From Typhlomys cinereus (lineage: Eukaryota > Chordata > Mammalia > Rodentia > Platacanthomyidae), in NCBI GenBank assembly GCA_023101885.1, contig JALPQD010000360.1, positions 1,240,001 through 1,304,000 on the forward strand: 64,000 nucleotides of DNA. Direction: 5' to 3'. The stretch's first letter is position 1. Each line of letters starts with the position of its first letter. Positions 1-11,184 of the stretch are shown here, one piece after another. A program made the position numbers and the translations under genes. The notes below the pieces were generated by a model. It ran no database searches and was not told where the DNA came from. It worked only from the letters and a program-made list of their open reading frames with translations.

Positions 1-97
1 GTCTCATCTTTCCCACCACAGACCATTTCCCCTGGGACAGGCCACTGTCTCTGCTGCTGACTTCTGGGTCCTCAGAGACTCTGAGCAATATTAGTAA

Positions 98-99
98 TT

Positions 100-142
<43 letters not shown>

Positions 143-195
143 GTCTTTCTTTCCTTCTTTCTTTCTTTCTCTTCCTTTTTTTTTTTTTTTTTTTT
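98..195. repeat. (CTTT)n microsatellite with T-run
   Basis: About 75 bases of CTTT units with a few substitutions run into a run of more than 20 T. Together they form a pyrimidine-only strand next to a minus-strand SINE, and may be an expanded SINE tail. Confidence 0.95.
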
Positions 196-207
196 GGTTT
201 AGCCACT

Positions 208-468
208 TGTGTGTGTGTGAGAGAGAGAGAACTATGTGTCCCCGTAGAGAACCAAGAGTGACTTCGAGAATCATCCTGGATTGCTTCTACCTCATTTTTG
301 CTTCACTTCGTGATTTCCCAGGCTATGTCCATTAGAGCCAGAAGTGCAGGCTGCTACCATTTCTGCCTGTTTTGTTTGTTTGTTTGTTTTTTCATGGAAC
401 CTGGGTCTGAACTCAGGACCTTCAGCTTAGGAGGCAGAGATTTAACCCCTGAGCCATCTCTCCAGCCC
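208..468 (-). repeat. tRNA-headed SINE, older subfamily
   Basis: Read on the minus strand, the head is GGGCTGGAGAGATGGCTCAG, followed by a B-box-like TGAGTTCAGACCC. The plus strand ends CTCTCCAGCCC at 468. The body carries the older-subfamily tail (RC of GTGACTTCGAGAATCATCC). A GTTT expansion sits inside, and a short GT/GA tract lies at its 3' end. Confidence 0.85.
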
Positions 469-724
469 ACAAATACTGTATTTTGGTCACTAAATTCAGC
501 AATGCTTTAGCAGAAGGTTGGAGGCTCAAGAGGGAAGAAGGAAGTGAATTCATACTGTTTTTGTTTGTTTGCTTGCTTGCTTTTGGTGAAGGGTTACTCT
601 GGGTCAGGGGCTATCCTGGAAGTTAATAAATAAGAGATTTGATTTAAGGAAGCCTAGGTAACCTTTCTAGGATTACAGGACAAGGCTAATGGAGACTTTT
701 TTCTGTGACTTGTCACTGACCGAA

Positions 725-872
725 GGGCTTTGTTTACACTGTCTTTAATATTCACAGCAGCCCGACAAGGAAATTCCATATCATCCCCTGTTGTTGATCA
801 AAAAGCTGAGGTCCCGAGTGAAGTCACCTGACAAGGGTGATTGTTGGGACTTAGATTTGAATCCAGCTCTTT
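725..872 (-). repeat. MIR fragment
   Basis: It resembles the reverse complement of the MIR core: AAGCTGAGGTCCCGAGTGAAG, then TTTGAATCCAGCTCTTT. It is old and diverged. Confidence 0.5.
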
Positions 873-1090
873 TGAGTCCTTTGAGCCACCTCTTCCCTTT
901 GCTTTGGCTTTTGTGGTAGATACTCAGTGGTAAACGTACAGTTTCCTGGACCACATCCGAGCAGAGTATCATGCAACGACCCAGAAGGCCAGGCCCTTGG
1001 GGAAAGATGTCAGACTCTAATCCAAGCTGCTGTCATCTCTTCATTGCCTGACTTCTTGGGCCCCACTTCCAAGGGTTCTACATCATGTAG

Positions 1091-1091
<1 letters not shown>

Positions 1092-1137
<46 letters not shown>
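1092..1137. repeat. (CA)n microsatellite
   Basis: Uninterrupted AC dinucleotide run of about 23 units. Confidence 0.98.
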
Positions 1138-1139
<2 letters not shown>

Positions 1140-1296
1140 TCTGCCATGGAACATCTGTGGCTTGCTGCTTCTGTGAGTGATTCTATTTTCCACACATCCC
1201 CAGCTCGTTAGAAAGCAAGGCTCCTATTTGTTGGTGGATGTTTGCAATCCGAAGCTGAAACACTACAAAATGATGATTGCACTGATTCACACTGGA

Positions 1297-1298
<2 letters not shown>

Positions 1299-1338
<40 letters not shown>
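1299..1338. repeat. (CA)n microsatellite
   Basis: Uninterrupted AC run of about 20 units, only 160 bp after the previous one. Confidence 0.98.
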
Positions 1339-1339
<1 letters not shown>

Positions 1340-2139
1340 ACCTGATTAGGGAGGACTGATCTTGGACATGTAACCCAACAGTTGTGGTGACTTTGTTCAC
1401 AAGGAGCCAATTGGTAGCAGTGCCCAGCTGGGAACTGTTCATGCAGAGAGAGCTCAGAGATCTTCTGGCCACCCTCCCTACTGAAGTGCCAATGTTTTAA
1501 GGAAATATTTTGTCAAAAAAGTATAGTTAGGAAGCTGAAAGAAACTTACCCCAATTCCACCCCAGCACTACTTCTCTTTTCTCCTCTTCCTCCTCCTCTT
1601 CTTCCTCCTCTCCTCCTTCTCCTCTTTACGAATGCACCTTAGAACCTCCCCAACATCCTTCTGAGATGTTCCATTTCTGGTACTTGGCCAAATGCAGTCT
1701 TCAAAAATACACATTTGGCTAAGAATCTGCCAAAAAAAAAAAAAAAGGAAAGAAAGAAAAAAGAAAGAGAAAAATCCCTTCAGATTGTTAGGTGATGGTG
1801 GGAAAAGACACTTTTTTTTAATTCTAAAAAAAGCACCTTAGCATTTTGTAGGCTTTTATAATTCTGAAACAGCTGAAATGCTAAAACTTTCAAGTTGGCA
1901 GGATGGAAACTAGAATCTGCAAAGCTGGATCCACTCAGCTGGAGGTGGGAGCTTTACAGTTCAGAGGGGTTTCTGGAGTCTGCAGATCTCCCAGCCTCCG
2001 ACACATTGTGGAGTTAGGGGAGAGAAGCACTCACAGGGAACCCCCGTGCACCTGGATCTCTGTCATTGTTTTAGCTATCAACATAGTCACTATGGGAGAC
2101 TCTTAGGCCTGGTCCAGGAAGGTTATCCCATTGCCCTCC

Positions 2140-2330
2140 TAGCTGCAGTAGCATTGCCTAATGGTTAGGGACTCAGACTGTAGGGCTAGACCAGGTGGAT
2201 TTGCAGACAGTCGATTCTGCTACCATAAGCTATCAGACTCCAATAAGCAAGTTCATTCTTCTATGCCTTAGTTTCCTTGTCTGTGAAATGGAGATAATGG
2301 AAGATTCAAGTGAGCTAGCTATTCCTTTTA
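2140..2330 (+). repeat. MIR copy
   Basis: Shows the MIR order in sense orientation: GGTTAGGGACTCAGACT, then CTTAGTTTCCTTGTCTGTG, AAATGGAGATAATGG. Confidence 0.65.
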
Positions 2331-2639
2331 AGAACAGTACTGAGAATTGGAAAAACATTCCCTGACATTGGCTATTATTTCTTGACTAAAGAAAGTTCAA
2401 CTTTGAAGATGTGGGGTGTAGCAGCTGAGGACACTGGGGAGTCAGTCCAGTCTTGGATGAAAAGAGAGGCTTGCAACCCTGCTGACAGAAGAGAAGCAGG
2501 AACAGAGAACATCAGTAGCAAAGGCTGCTTGCTGGGCACAAGAAGCTCTAAGGGTGTTTGATGTATTTGTTGAGGTATAACCTGTCTTGTTCCAGAAAGA
2601 ACAGAAAGGGTTCTAGCTATGTAAAGTGAAGGTAGAGGG

Positions 2640-2932
2640 CTGGGGAGATGGCACGTCATCTCCACATAACGGCTGAGAGGGGGGACGATCCTTATTTGCC
2701 AGAGCAGCATGTTTGGCCAAGTGTGCACAAGGATGCCAACTTTCTCAACCAGTTCTCTGTATTTTATTCCAGGGCCTAATCTCATCCACCATGGGCTGAG
2801 CCTTCCCCATCAGCTAGACAATTTCCAGGCACTTTTGCTCTGGGCTTAACCCAACCACTGATTCTTTACAAATGTGCCCAGAGCTCAAACCCTCAACTGT
2901 CAAGTTGACACCTATGCCTAATTATGATACTG
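2640..2932 (-). repeat. LTR-type repeat fragment (MaLR-like)
   Basis: Clearly related to 62460-62753: shared runs include ACAAGGATGCCAACTTTCTC and CCCAGAGCTCAAACCCTCAA, ending in TCAAGTTGACACCT. The TCAAGTTGACAC end and the relation to copies carrying an inverted AATAAA suggest minus orientation. Confidence 0.6.
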
Positions 2933-2984
2933 GCCAATCAGTCTAGCTGAAACAGCAAACTCTGGGAGCAGTGAGAACCTGGCT

Positions 2985-3116
2985 CAAAAATAAGGGAAAG
3001 AGCAATAGAGAAAGACACTCCACAAGGGCCTCTGGCTTCCGTGTACACAGATACAAGCAAGTGCACCTGCAACAAATGCATGCACGCACACATGCATACG
3101 CCACATACACACACTT
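2985..3116 (+). repeat. RSINE1/B4 3' end fragment
   Basis: Starts AGAGCAATAGAGAAAGACAC, followed by GCCTCTGGCTTCC and a CA/CATGCA-rich end, as in the 3' part of rodent B4/RSINE1. Confidence 0.5.
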
Positions 3117-3207
3117 TTAAAAAGAGCAATTTTAAAATTGGATTGAAGAAAGTCAAAAATTTCAGACAGATCAATGTCAATAAAGAATCTAAAGACGTAT
3201 ATCCTGA

Positions 3208-3402
3208 GGCACCAATATGGCCTAGTGGGTAAAGGAGCTTATTCATAAGCCCGGAGGCCTGAAGCCCACAGGTTAAAGCAAGATCTGACATCCAAAAGTT
3301 GTCCTCTGAACTCCACCCTTACAGCAGATTATATGATCTCTCTCTCTCTCTCTTCTTCTCCCTCCCTCCCTCCCCGAAATAATAAATCATGCAATTTTAA
3401 AA
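3208..3402 (+). repeat. B3-like SINE, CT-rich tail
   Basis: Head CAATATGGCCTAGTGGGTAA and the downstream CAAAAGTTGTCCTCTGAACT match the B3 layout. The element ends in (CT)n and AATAATAAA. Confidence 0.6.
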
Positions 3403-3549
3403 GAACTAACAGTGGTTCATAATAACAGCTATGAGCCCAGCTTCCTGGAAGCCCCTTGATTGAGGGCCGCTGGTCAGTTGTGAACTATGTTCAGCATACA
3501 GGGAACAAGCGTCTTCACAGACCCCTGCCCAGGCCAGTGGGAAACACAG

Positions 3550-3720
3550 AACCCAACCGTGTTCCACCCTTGGGCAAATCACTCAGCATCTTTGAGGTCT
3601 TGAGCGTCTTCACCCATGGGGGAAATAATGATTGTCACCACGGGGTCATTTCAAAGATAAAACGGAAGGACTTACAGAGCGCCCAGCCACTTAGCATGCA
3701 TCCCGTAAATAGTAGCTAAA
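3550..3720 (+). repeat. MIR copy
   Basis: TTGGGCAAATCACTCAGCAT, GGGGAAATAATGATTGTCAC and a GCGCCCAGCCACTTAGCAT end correspond in order to the sense MIR consensus. Confidence 0.6.
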
Positions 3721-3772
3721 ATAAATGAAATTGAGAACTTAGAGACGTGCCCAGCTTTCCTCGGTACCAAGG

Positions 3773-4581
3773 TCAGACAGGAGCACCTCCCTTCCTAAGA
3801 GAACACTGTGTCATACAACAAAACCTGGTGTCCCCAGTGGAGGGTGTCGGGAAGTCCCCAGCGTGACAGAGACCATGCCCAGGAGCATGACAGAAGCATA
3901 ACATGACTGACAGATGGGCAGGCGGGGGCCTAGCTCCAGCCCTTAATGGCTGGGTGACTTCAGACAGGCCCACTTCACTTTCCTGGGACTTGTTCTTCAT
4001 CAGTGAGGGGGCAGAAATAATAGTAGTTCCCTCCTAGGGTTGTCAAGGAAACCAAACGAGGTGTTAATTGATAATGGTTGATAATGGCTTAACCATGTGC
4101 TTGGCGCTCCATAGCCAGTCATTGTTAGCTGTCTTTATTGTTGCTTTATGATGCACCTACGCTGGCTTGCCTTGGCACAAAGGGGGTGAGCGAGAGATCC
4201 TACATCTCAGCCACACACTATGTGCCCCTGATCTATGTGACCACACACACACACACCCAAGCCCATCCATGCCCTCCACTGAGCGTTCAAGTTTCTCTTA
4301 ACTGGATAGGAGTCACGTAGTCACCCTGAGGAATTGGTTCCAAACACTTGCAATACCAAGATCCACGGATGTTCCCATCCCTTGTGTAAAATGAGGTCGT
4401 GTTTCTATGTCACCTAAGAACATCCTTCTGTGTACCTGAAATCTTCTCCAGCTTACTTAGCATGCTGAAAGGATGTGAGTGCTATGTAAGTAGTTACCAT
4501 GCTACATACCATGCGAACCCCACTGGCGACACCAGGTTTTGCTCCATGACACCGTGTTCACAGGAAGATGCTCCTGTCGGA
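3773..4581. repeat. Long inverted repeat (two ~65-bp arms)
   Basis: The left arm at 3773-3842 and the reverse complement of the right arm at about 4519-4581 align along most of their length. Shared blocks include GACAGGAGCA, CTTCCT, GAACAC, GTGTCAT and CAAAACCTGGTGTC-CCAGTGG. The spacer of about 670 bp includes a MIR copy. I do not recognise the family. It could be two opposed copies of an old repeat or the ends of a non-autonomous DNA element. Confidence 0.6.
3905..4135 (+). repeat. MIR copy
   Basis: Sense-oriented MIR features in order: GGGTGACTTCAGACAGG, GCAGAAATAATAGTAGTTCC, TAGGGTTGTCAAGG, then GTGCTTGGCGCTCCATAGCC. Confidence 0.65.
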
Positions 4582-4627
4582 TCTTGGCGCCAAGGAAAGA
4601 CTGTCTGTGTTCAATATGGATATGTTT

Positions 4628-4730
4628 ATCTTCCACCGAATACAGTCTGAAGTTGGAGGCCGAATTGAAGGCTCAGAAAAGACTTGGATAATCAAATGGA
4701 AAGTAGAAATGCTATCCTTCGGTGGAAGAT
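4628..4730. repeat. Perfect 13-bp inverted repeat (stem-loop potential)
   Basis: ATCTTCCACCGAA at 4628-4640 is matched exactly in reverse complement by TTCGGTGGAAGAT at 4718-4730, with a 77-nt loop. Nothing coding is nearby. Confidence 0.85.
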
Positions 4731-4860
4731 GAGGATGAGGATGTGGGGCTGAATGTAAGCTCATCTCAGGATCTGCCTTAGGAAAAGTGAGTTGGTGGAA
4801 CATGCCCATCATCTCAGGCTTGGGGGCTTTTGAGCCTATGCAGCATAGTAAAGCCTGTTG

Positions 4861-5072
4861 GAAAGAAAGAGAGAAAGAAAAAATGAGAGAAAGAAAGAGA
4901 GAAGGGGGAAGGAGGAAGGGAAGGAAGAGGGATAAGAAGGGAGATAGAAGGAAGAAAAAGATGAAAGAGAAAGGAAAGGAGAAGAGAGAGAAAGAGAAAT
5001 AAAGGAAGAGGAAAGTAGAGAGGGGAAGGAGAAGAGAGAGAAAAAGAGAGAGAAGGGGAGGGAAAGGAAAGA
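4861..5072. repeat. GA/GGAA purine tract
   Basis: About 210 bases almost wholly of A and G, with GAAA, GAGA and GGAA units. The open frame over it is an artefact of composition. Confidence 0.95.
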
Positions 5073-5129
5073 AATATTAGGGTTTTTTCCTTGTATCTTT
5101 ATGTACGTGGGGGCAGGGTATAAAATTGG

Positions 5130-5355
5130 ACACTGTGTACTTGTGAAGGCCCAAGGGTGACTTCGGGAATCATCCTGGATTGCTTCTACCTCCTTTTTGC
5201 TTCATTCTGGGATTTTCCAGGCTCTGCCTTCCAGACCAGAAAGTCCTGACCACCACCATTTCTACCTGGCATTTTTACATGGGATCCGGGATTCAAACTC
5301 AGGTCCTTCTGCTTGTGAGGCACAGTCTTAATCCCTGAGCCATCTCTCCAGTTCC
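5130..5355 (-). repeat. tRNA-headed SINE, older subfamily
   Basis: The plus strand shows the antisense tail AAGGCCCAAGGGTGACTTCG and GAATCATCCTGGATTGCTTC, then ends with the antisense head GAGCCATCTCTCCAG. Confidence 0.88.
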
Positions 5356-5384
5356 AGATTATTTTAGCTTTATAATTTTCTTGC

Positions 5385-5760
5385 TGTAATAAATACATGA
5401 CACAGACCATGTACAGGAACAAGATTTTCATCCACAGTCACAATTCCATGTCACAGTTCATCATGAGTTATACCAGAAGAGTTATACCAGAAGAGTTATA
5501 CCAGAGAGTTACACCAAGAGAGTTATACCAGAAAACCAAGAAAATGAGTCATACTGTGTCCACGGCAAGAGCAGAAGCTCAAAGACCTATGCTGTATAGT
5601 TGCTTTCTAACATGCCAGCTTGCCCCCTGCCAACTCTCCATTCGTCCATCTGTCCAGAAATGGCCCTGCCCACTGGGGCTTGAGTCTTCCACTTCAATCA
5701 TGCAATTAAGACAGCCTCCCACAGACTTGCTCGGAGACCTGCCTTAACTAAAAAATCAAT
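5385..5760 (-). repeat. LTR-type repeat (MaLR-like) with internal minisatellite
   Basis: The right part (GGGGCTTGAGTCTTCCACTT, then CAATTAAGACAGCCTCC and CAGACTTGCTCGGAGACCTG) matches the repeat at 47290-47530. At 5466-5535 it holds about five 14-15-bp units based on AGTTATACCAGAAG. Confidence 0.6.
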
Positions 5761-5929
5761 CAGAGGCTTGTCTAGGGTGACCATATATCAAGTGTCAAGT
5801 TAAAGCGGAGACTAACTGGAACGGAAGGAAGTAGAAAATTGTGTTGGTGGAAGGCGGGTGCATAGGACGGGCCACTGCAGCTCAAAGGTCATAAACACCT
5901 GTATGTGTAGGAGGTCCCACAGTGCTGGG

Positions 5930-6033
5930 TTCAAGGCCTGCTTCCTCCATTCTCTGGCTATTCCAGGAAAAAGCTTCTTAATGTTTCTGTACCTTGGTTT
6001 CTTTGTCAGCTAAAAAAAAAAAAAAAAAAATAG
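5930..6033 (+). repeat. MIR fragment ending in poly(A)
   Basis: Sense MIR-like CTCTGGCTATTCCAGGAAAA and CTTGGTTTCTTTGTCAG, then a run of about 19 A. Confidence 0.5.
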
Positions 6034-6039
6034 AGAGCG

Positions 6040-6900
6040 GCATAAAAAAGAACAGCAGGATGTCATGTGGCTCAGATACCGATGGAGTAAATTGGTAACA
6101 GGAGACACACTCCCATGGCACCCAGTAAAGCCAAGCGGGGTGTTAGCTGTTAATCTTCAGGAGTGATTGGAGCTGGAGAAGCGGATGGCAGGACGGAGGT
6201 GGCGGGTGGGGCTAAGATGGCTGTGATCTCCCAGGGAGGCAGAGTGGAGCAACTTGGTTTTAAGATGAGCCGGTGCTGAGAGAGGCTGGGGCCCACTAGG
6301 GGTGGCTACTGACGAGCAAAGACCACGGGGGCGACAGATAGACAGGATGGGGGCCTTAGGCACAGACCCAAGTGGAGGCAGAGGAATCCGTGCTGGACGG
6401 ACAAGGTGGCAGCTAAGTTTAGGGCTGGGAAGGAGGACTTTGAATATGCATGTCTCTTGTCCCCCGGTGTGCCGAACAGTCCCTGTCTAGCCAATTCCTC
6501 CTGGGGAGTCACAAAGGGAAGACACAGTGGCAGGAATCCCTACTCCCGTGGACTCTGACATTCCAGCACTCTCTTTAGCAGGACAGAAGGCCTTCTATCC
6601 CTTCCTTAAGTGACAAGGCAGCTAGGATCAGCAGGGAGCTAGTACCCGCTCCTTCATAACATCAAGTCTCTTAAGTGAAATGAACCCAACTCAGGAAAGA
6701 CAAGTATCACCTATCTTCTCTCATAGCCTAGAATATGCATATATGTCTCACATATGTGGATGAGTCCTGAAAGTAAACAAGGGGGACTATTTGGGGAAAA
6801 GATACTTGTGGGGGTGGGGCGGAGAGAGAAAGGGAATAGAAAGGAGATTATGGTGGGATTAAAACAGGAGACACTTAGAAGAAAATGTCTTTGTGGAACC
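6040..6900. other. Unassigned intronic stretch
   Basis: No exon, repeat family or RNA gene is recognised here. It is moderately GC-rich around 6170-6420, and short frames there lack any domain. Confidence 0.5.
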
Positions 6901-6945
6901 CATGACTGCATACAGATTTAATAATAATAATAATGTGTGTCTGAG

Positions 6946-6962
6946 CGCGTGCACGTGCACGT

Positions 6963-7011
<49 letters not shown>
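6946..7011. repeat. (CA)n with alternating CG/CA leader
   Basis: GCGCGTGCACGTGCACGTG leads into a perfect AC run of about 24 units. The 66 bases alternate purine and pyrimidine almost throughout. Confidence 0.95.
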
Positions 7012-7569
7012 ACAGTCTTCTCATAATCTACAGACAAGTAGAAGCAGGAAAGGGTCCCATGGGTCACCCCTCTTTCGCTCTCTGTTGTCTCCACTCTGCC
7101 TCGCCTCTCTCTCCTTCCTTCTGCTCCTCTTCCCTGGCTCTTTCTCCATCTCTCTCCCACAAATCTATATTCAGTTTCTGTCTTCCCAAAAGAAAAGTAA
7201 GTGGGAGGACAAATTGTTTAACAGCAACGCAGCTATTTTAACAAAATCCTTTTTTTTTCCTTTTGACTCAGTCCTAAGAAATTTGAGTAAAAAAAAAAAA
7301 AAATCTAAGACAGAATGAACCCAAAAAATAATCCTAAAAAAGAAAATTGAAATAAATTAGGAAAAGAAGAGCCTAACTTTCCCTCAGGTGGAAGGGGGAA
7401 CAAGATGTGAAAGGAAGCCAGCCAGGTGCTTGACAGGAATTCCTGAGTCAACGGCAGAGAGGTTTAGTCAGTCGTTTGGATGCTGAGCCCACACGGAGCA
7501 AGACATCTGGTTCCTGGAAACATCTGTGTGATTGCTTGTGCTGACAGTTTCCCAGAGCTTGACAACTTG

Positions 7570-7885
7570 GACATGGGTTACCTGTTGCGGTGGTTAATCT
7601 TCCTTGTCAATATAACTGGATTTAGAACCATTAGCTGAGGCGGGGAAACCCACTGGAACGTGGGTGGCATTTCATGAGTTGGCATCCTGGTGGAATGTCA
7701 GGGAGAAAAGGAAGAAGTAGGGAAGAAACCAGAATTCCTTTTTTCTAAACTTCCTGGCCAGCATGAGGTGAACTGAGTTATCCTATCATCGCCCCCCCCC
7801 ACCCTCCTCAAAACCATGAACCCAAACAAGTCCTTCCTCGCTTGAGTTGTCTATGTCAAATTATTCGGTCATAAACTATAGGAAA
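7570..7885 (+). repeat. LTR-type repeat (MaLR-like), sense
   Basis: GTGGTTAATCTTCCTTGTCA at the 5' side and ACAAGTCCTTCCTCGCTTGA followed by GTTGTCTATGTCAAATTATT at the 3' side match the ends of rodent MaLR LTRs. Confidence 0.6.
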
Positions 7886-8354
7886 ATAAAATAACAAAAA
7901 TCCACTAGGTCGAGAGAGAGTCTTGCCCCTTGTAGTTAAAGGTTCTGGAGCTATAAGATATATTTGACATCTTCCTCTGCTGGAAGAGGAAGAATCTTAG
8001 CTCTGCCTCTTACCTACTCTATACCCTAAAATCATGACATGCTTTAGGGATCTTGGACGCTGTGACATAAAGGTCTGTCTTGAGCACCCAGTCTCCGTGC
8101 TCTTTAGCCTTGCCAGTATGAATGGACAAGGACACAGACTTCGGAGTCACACTGTGTGCATTTAGATGTGGCCATTGTGTCTGGCCACTGAGAATTGTTT
8201 TTAACTAGTTACTCGAATCCCAAACTTTCAGCTTTCTTATCGTACCACATTATTCCCTGAACTTTGCCCACCTCCCATTTTGGAAGTACATCAGAATGTA
8301 ATTAAATGAGACTAGAGCTTACACTCATTACTAAAGGAAAGAAGTGCATCACTT

Positions 8355-8470
8355 GAGACCAAGTGCGGTGGTGCGTGCTGTAATCCCAGGACTAGGGAGG
8401 CCAATGCAGGAGGCTCTCCAGTTCTTGACCAACCTGAGCTACATAACGGGACCCTTTCTCTGCATGTTGC
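8355..8470 (+). repeat. B1 SINE (old copy)
   Basis: GTGGTGCGTGCTGTAATCCC, a GGGAGGCCAATGCAGGAGG block and CAACCTGAGCTACATAACG follow the 7SL/B1 order. Confidence 0.75.
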
Positions 8471-8579
8471 CCATAAATTTATGACCAAATGATCTAGGGG
8501 AATGAGAGTGTTTTATTCTTGCTTACAAGTTTCCATTACAGTTCATAGTCCAGCTTGGCAGGAGAGTTCATACCAACAC

Positions 8580-8693
8580 CAGGAGCCCAGGGATCTGACC
8601 ACATTATATTCCCCAGGGACCTGACCACACCATATCCCCCAGGGACCTGACCACATTATATCCCCCAGAGACCTGACCACACTATATCCCCAG
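8580..8693. repeat. 26-bp minisatellite, ~4 units
   Basis: Units read CCCAGGGACCTGACCACATT followed by ATAT(C/T)CC, repeated four times with few changes. It lies inside the LTR fragment. Confidence 0.85.
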
Positions 8694-8774
8694 AAATTCC
8701 TGAAAGAAGAGCAACCCTCACTTGCAAGTCTGCTAAAGTTTGCTGAAGCATGCCAAATTACTGAACCATTTTTA

Positions 8775-8788
8775 TGTGTGTACACATG

Positions 8789-8851
<63 letters not shown>

Positions 8852-9074
8852 CCAAGCGGTCACTTGAGTATATGCGCCTGTGGAGGCCCAAAAGTGACTT
8901 TAGGAATCATCCTGGAGTGCTCTGCCTCCTTATCCCTTTGCTCTGGAGTTTCCCAGGTTCTGCCTTCCAGGACTGGACCACCTGACAGTTTTCATGTGGG
9001 ATCTGGAGATCTTAACTCAGATCCTTTTGCTCGTGAGGCAAAGACTTTAACTCCTGAGACACCTCCTGAGCCTG
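8775..9074 (-). repeat. tRNA-headed SINE, older subfamily, with (GT)n
   Basis: A GT run of about 26 units (8797-8849) represents the CA tail. Then come the antisense tail GAGGCCCAAAAGTGACTTTA and the antisense B box ATCTTAACTCAGATCC. Confidence 0.85.
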
Positions 9075-9923
9075 AAACAGCTCTCTTCATTTCATCTGCC
9101 AGCTCGGGAAATGGTCCCACCTACCATGGGCTGCGTCTTCCCATGTCAATGAGATGCTCTTCTGCAAATGTGCTTAAGATTTGCCTTAACTATCACTTCA
9201 CAAATACACCAGAGCCCAGCCTGCAGTTGTTAAGTTGACACTTACATATCTAACTAAGCCTCGAAATTAAAAAGAAAGAAAAAAGAAAGAAAAGCTTACT
9301 GCATGCATACTTTGAGTTATGGGTAATAAGATGCAAGTGATGTGATTCCCCCCTGTAACTGACAGCAAGAGGGTCTACAACACAGATTCTGTCGTTCTGA
9401 TCCAGTTCCATGACAATTTCAGCCTCAGAGAGCTCAAGAGCACAGCGGCAAAACTATCTGCCCAGCATCCATCTGCAGATGTTTTTCAGGACCAGCAGGG
9501 TGTGCCGGGAAGCACTGGAGAGCGGAGGACACACCGTCTCTAGCTCAGTGCTCGCAGGCTGCTCCGCCACACGGGGAGGTGGCGAGTGGGAGAGAGGTTG
9601 TCTTGAATCCTGACCAGCATCCGAGCCGCTTCTCGTTCCAGTCCCCTCTCTCTGGTCCTCATCCATCCTCTTTCCCCGACGCTGCATCGACTGTAGGAAT
9701 GTGTTTTCATAGAAAGCCACTCCTGTCTTATCTCCGGTCTGAGAATATTCACTGCCTGAGGGGGGAAAAAAATGAAATGAAATGAAGAGGATTCTGCCCA
9801 CAAATCTAGCTTGGTGCTTTAAAAAAAAAAAAGTCTGAAAATTCTTATCTTAGCAAAGACATTGAAGAACAGACACCAGAAAGTCTCCCCTACAGACAGA
9901 TGGACCTTGGCTCGGGAGTGTGA

Positions 9924-9924
9924 G

Positions 9925-9971
<47 letters not shown>
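9924..9971. repeat. (CA)n microsatellite
   Basis: Perfect AC run of about 23 units. Confidence 0.97.
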
Positions 9972-9972
<1 letters not shown>

Positions 9973-10359
9973 AGTCAGTGTGAAGGGACACGATGCTTAT
10001 CCCACTGGTCACAGACCTACCTGTGCCAAAGCCTCAGGGTTTCCAGCTGCTGTTCATTAATGCTGCCCACAGGCTGAGGGAAAAGCCGTCTGCTCCGCTG
10101 GGCAGAAGGTCCCCGTTCCGGGGCACTGGAGGAGATAATTGTCTTTATTGCCAGGGGACTCTTGGCAAGCGGGGGTCAAGTGACTTATACACTCCAAAAA
10201 GTGTAAGCAGATGATGAGACCCAAACCGTATCTTCCTGAGTGCCTGGCAAAGCAAACAGAGCAGGTTCTGGGAGCATCGCGCTATTCGAGAACAATGAGA
10301 GAGCTAAGGGAAAAGATCCAGAATCTTGCCGGCCACGAGTCCTGTAAGAATCCATCTGC

Positions 10360-10750
10360 CAGGAGCTGGGGAGACAGCTCTGTCAGTAGAGAGGATGCCA
10401 CGCAAGCAGGAGAACCTGAGTTCTCACCCCCGGCACCCAGGTAAAAGCCCAGGGTCCTGACATGTACCCGTAACCCTAGTGCCAAGGGAACGAGGGGCAA
10501 GAACCAGTAGATTGCACATGCTTGTAGGCCAGCTGGTCTATCAGTTGGTAAGCTCTGGGTTCAGTGAGAGATCCTATCGCAAATAAATAAATAGATAGAT
10601 AGATAGATAAATATGGAGAGCAATAGAGGAAGACACCAAAACACCGGGTATCACCTTTTGGCGCCCACATGCATTCACGTCCATGTGCATAGACACCCCC
10701 ACACACTATGCTCACCTATATGCACACATGCACATACATTTACACACAAA
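10360..10750 (+). repeat. B4/RSINE1-like SINE with (GATA)n and CA-rich end
   Basis: Head GAGCTGGGGAGACAGCTCTG, then GGTAAGCTCTGGGTTCAGTG, AGAGATCCTATCGC, ATAGATAGATA, GGAGAGCAATAGAGGAAGAC and a CA/CATG-rich end, in RSINE1 order. Confidence 0.75.
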
Positions 10751-10764
10751 TTTTTTAAAAAAGA

Positions 10765-10976
10765 TAACTCTAGACTCAGAGTTGAGATTCTGCCTTGCAA
10801 ACAGAAGGTCTTGAGTTCAGATCCCAGGTCCCGAGTAAAAACGCCAGGTGGAAACAGCAGTGCACTTCCAGTCCTGGTGGGCAGAGCCTGGGAAAAAGCA
10901 AAAGGAAGGTAGAAGCAATCCAGGATGATTCCTGAGGTCACCCTTGGTCCTTGGTCCTCCACTGGGACACGCAGTG

Positions 10977-11071
<95 letters not shown>

Positions 11072-11085
11072 GTAAAATAAAATTT
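10765..11085 (+). repeat. tRNA-headed SINE, older subfamily, (CT)n(CA)n tail
   Basis: CTTGCAAACAGAAGGTCTTG and AGTTCAGATCCCAGG are the head. CAATCCAGGATGATTCCTGA and GGTCACCCTTGG are the older-subfamily body. The tail is about 70 bases of CT (10979-11050) followed by CA. Confidence 0.88.
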
Positions 11086-11184
11086 TAAAAAACTCATCTG
11101 GCAACATTAGAAAAATAATTCTTGCCCTGCATGTTTCAGATGAAAATAAAGTGGGATGTTGAGTGTAAATGGACTTTGAAGACT

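Larger units (their letters stand above)
8490..9262 (-). repeat. LTR-type repeat (MaLR-like) split by a SINE
   Basis: The left part (TTTTATTCTTGCTTACAAG, CATAGTCCAGCTTGGCAGG) and right part (CCACCTACCATGGGCTGCGT, ending GTTAAGTTGACACTT) belong to the same LTR family. The SINE at 8775-9074 lies between them. Confidence 0.65.

Noticed and set aside
8580..8693. Evenly spaced repeats considered as a CRISPR array
   Set aside because: Units are contiguous with no unique spacers, and the genome is mammalian; it is a minisatellite.
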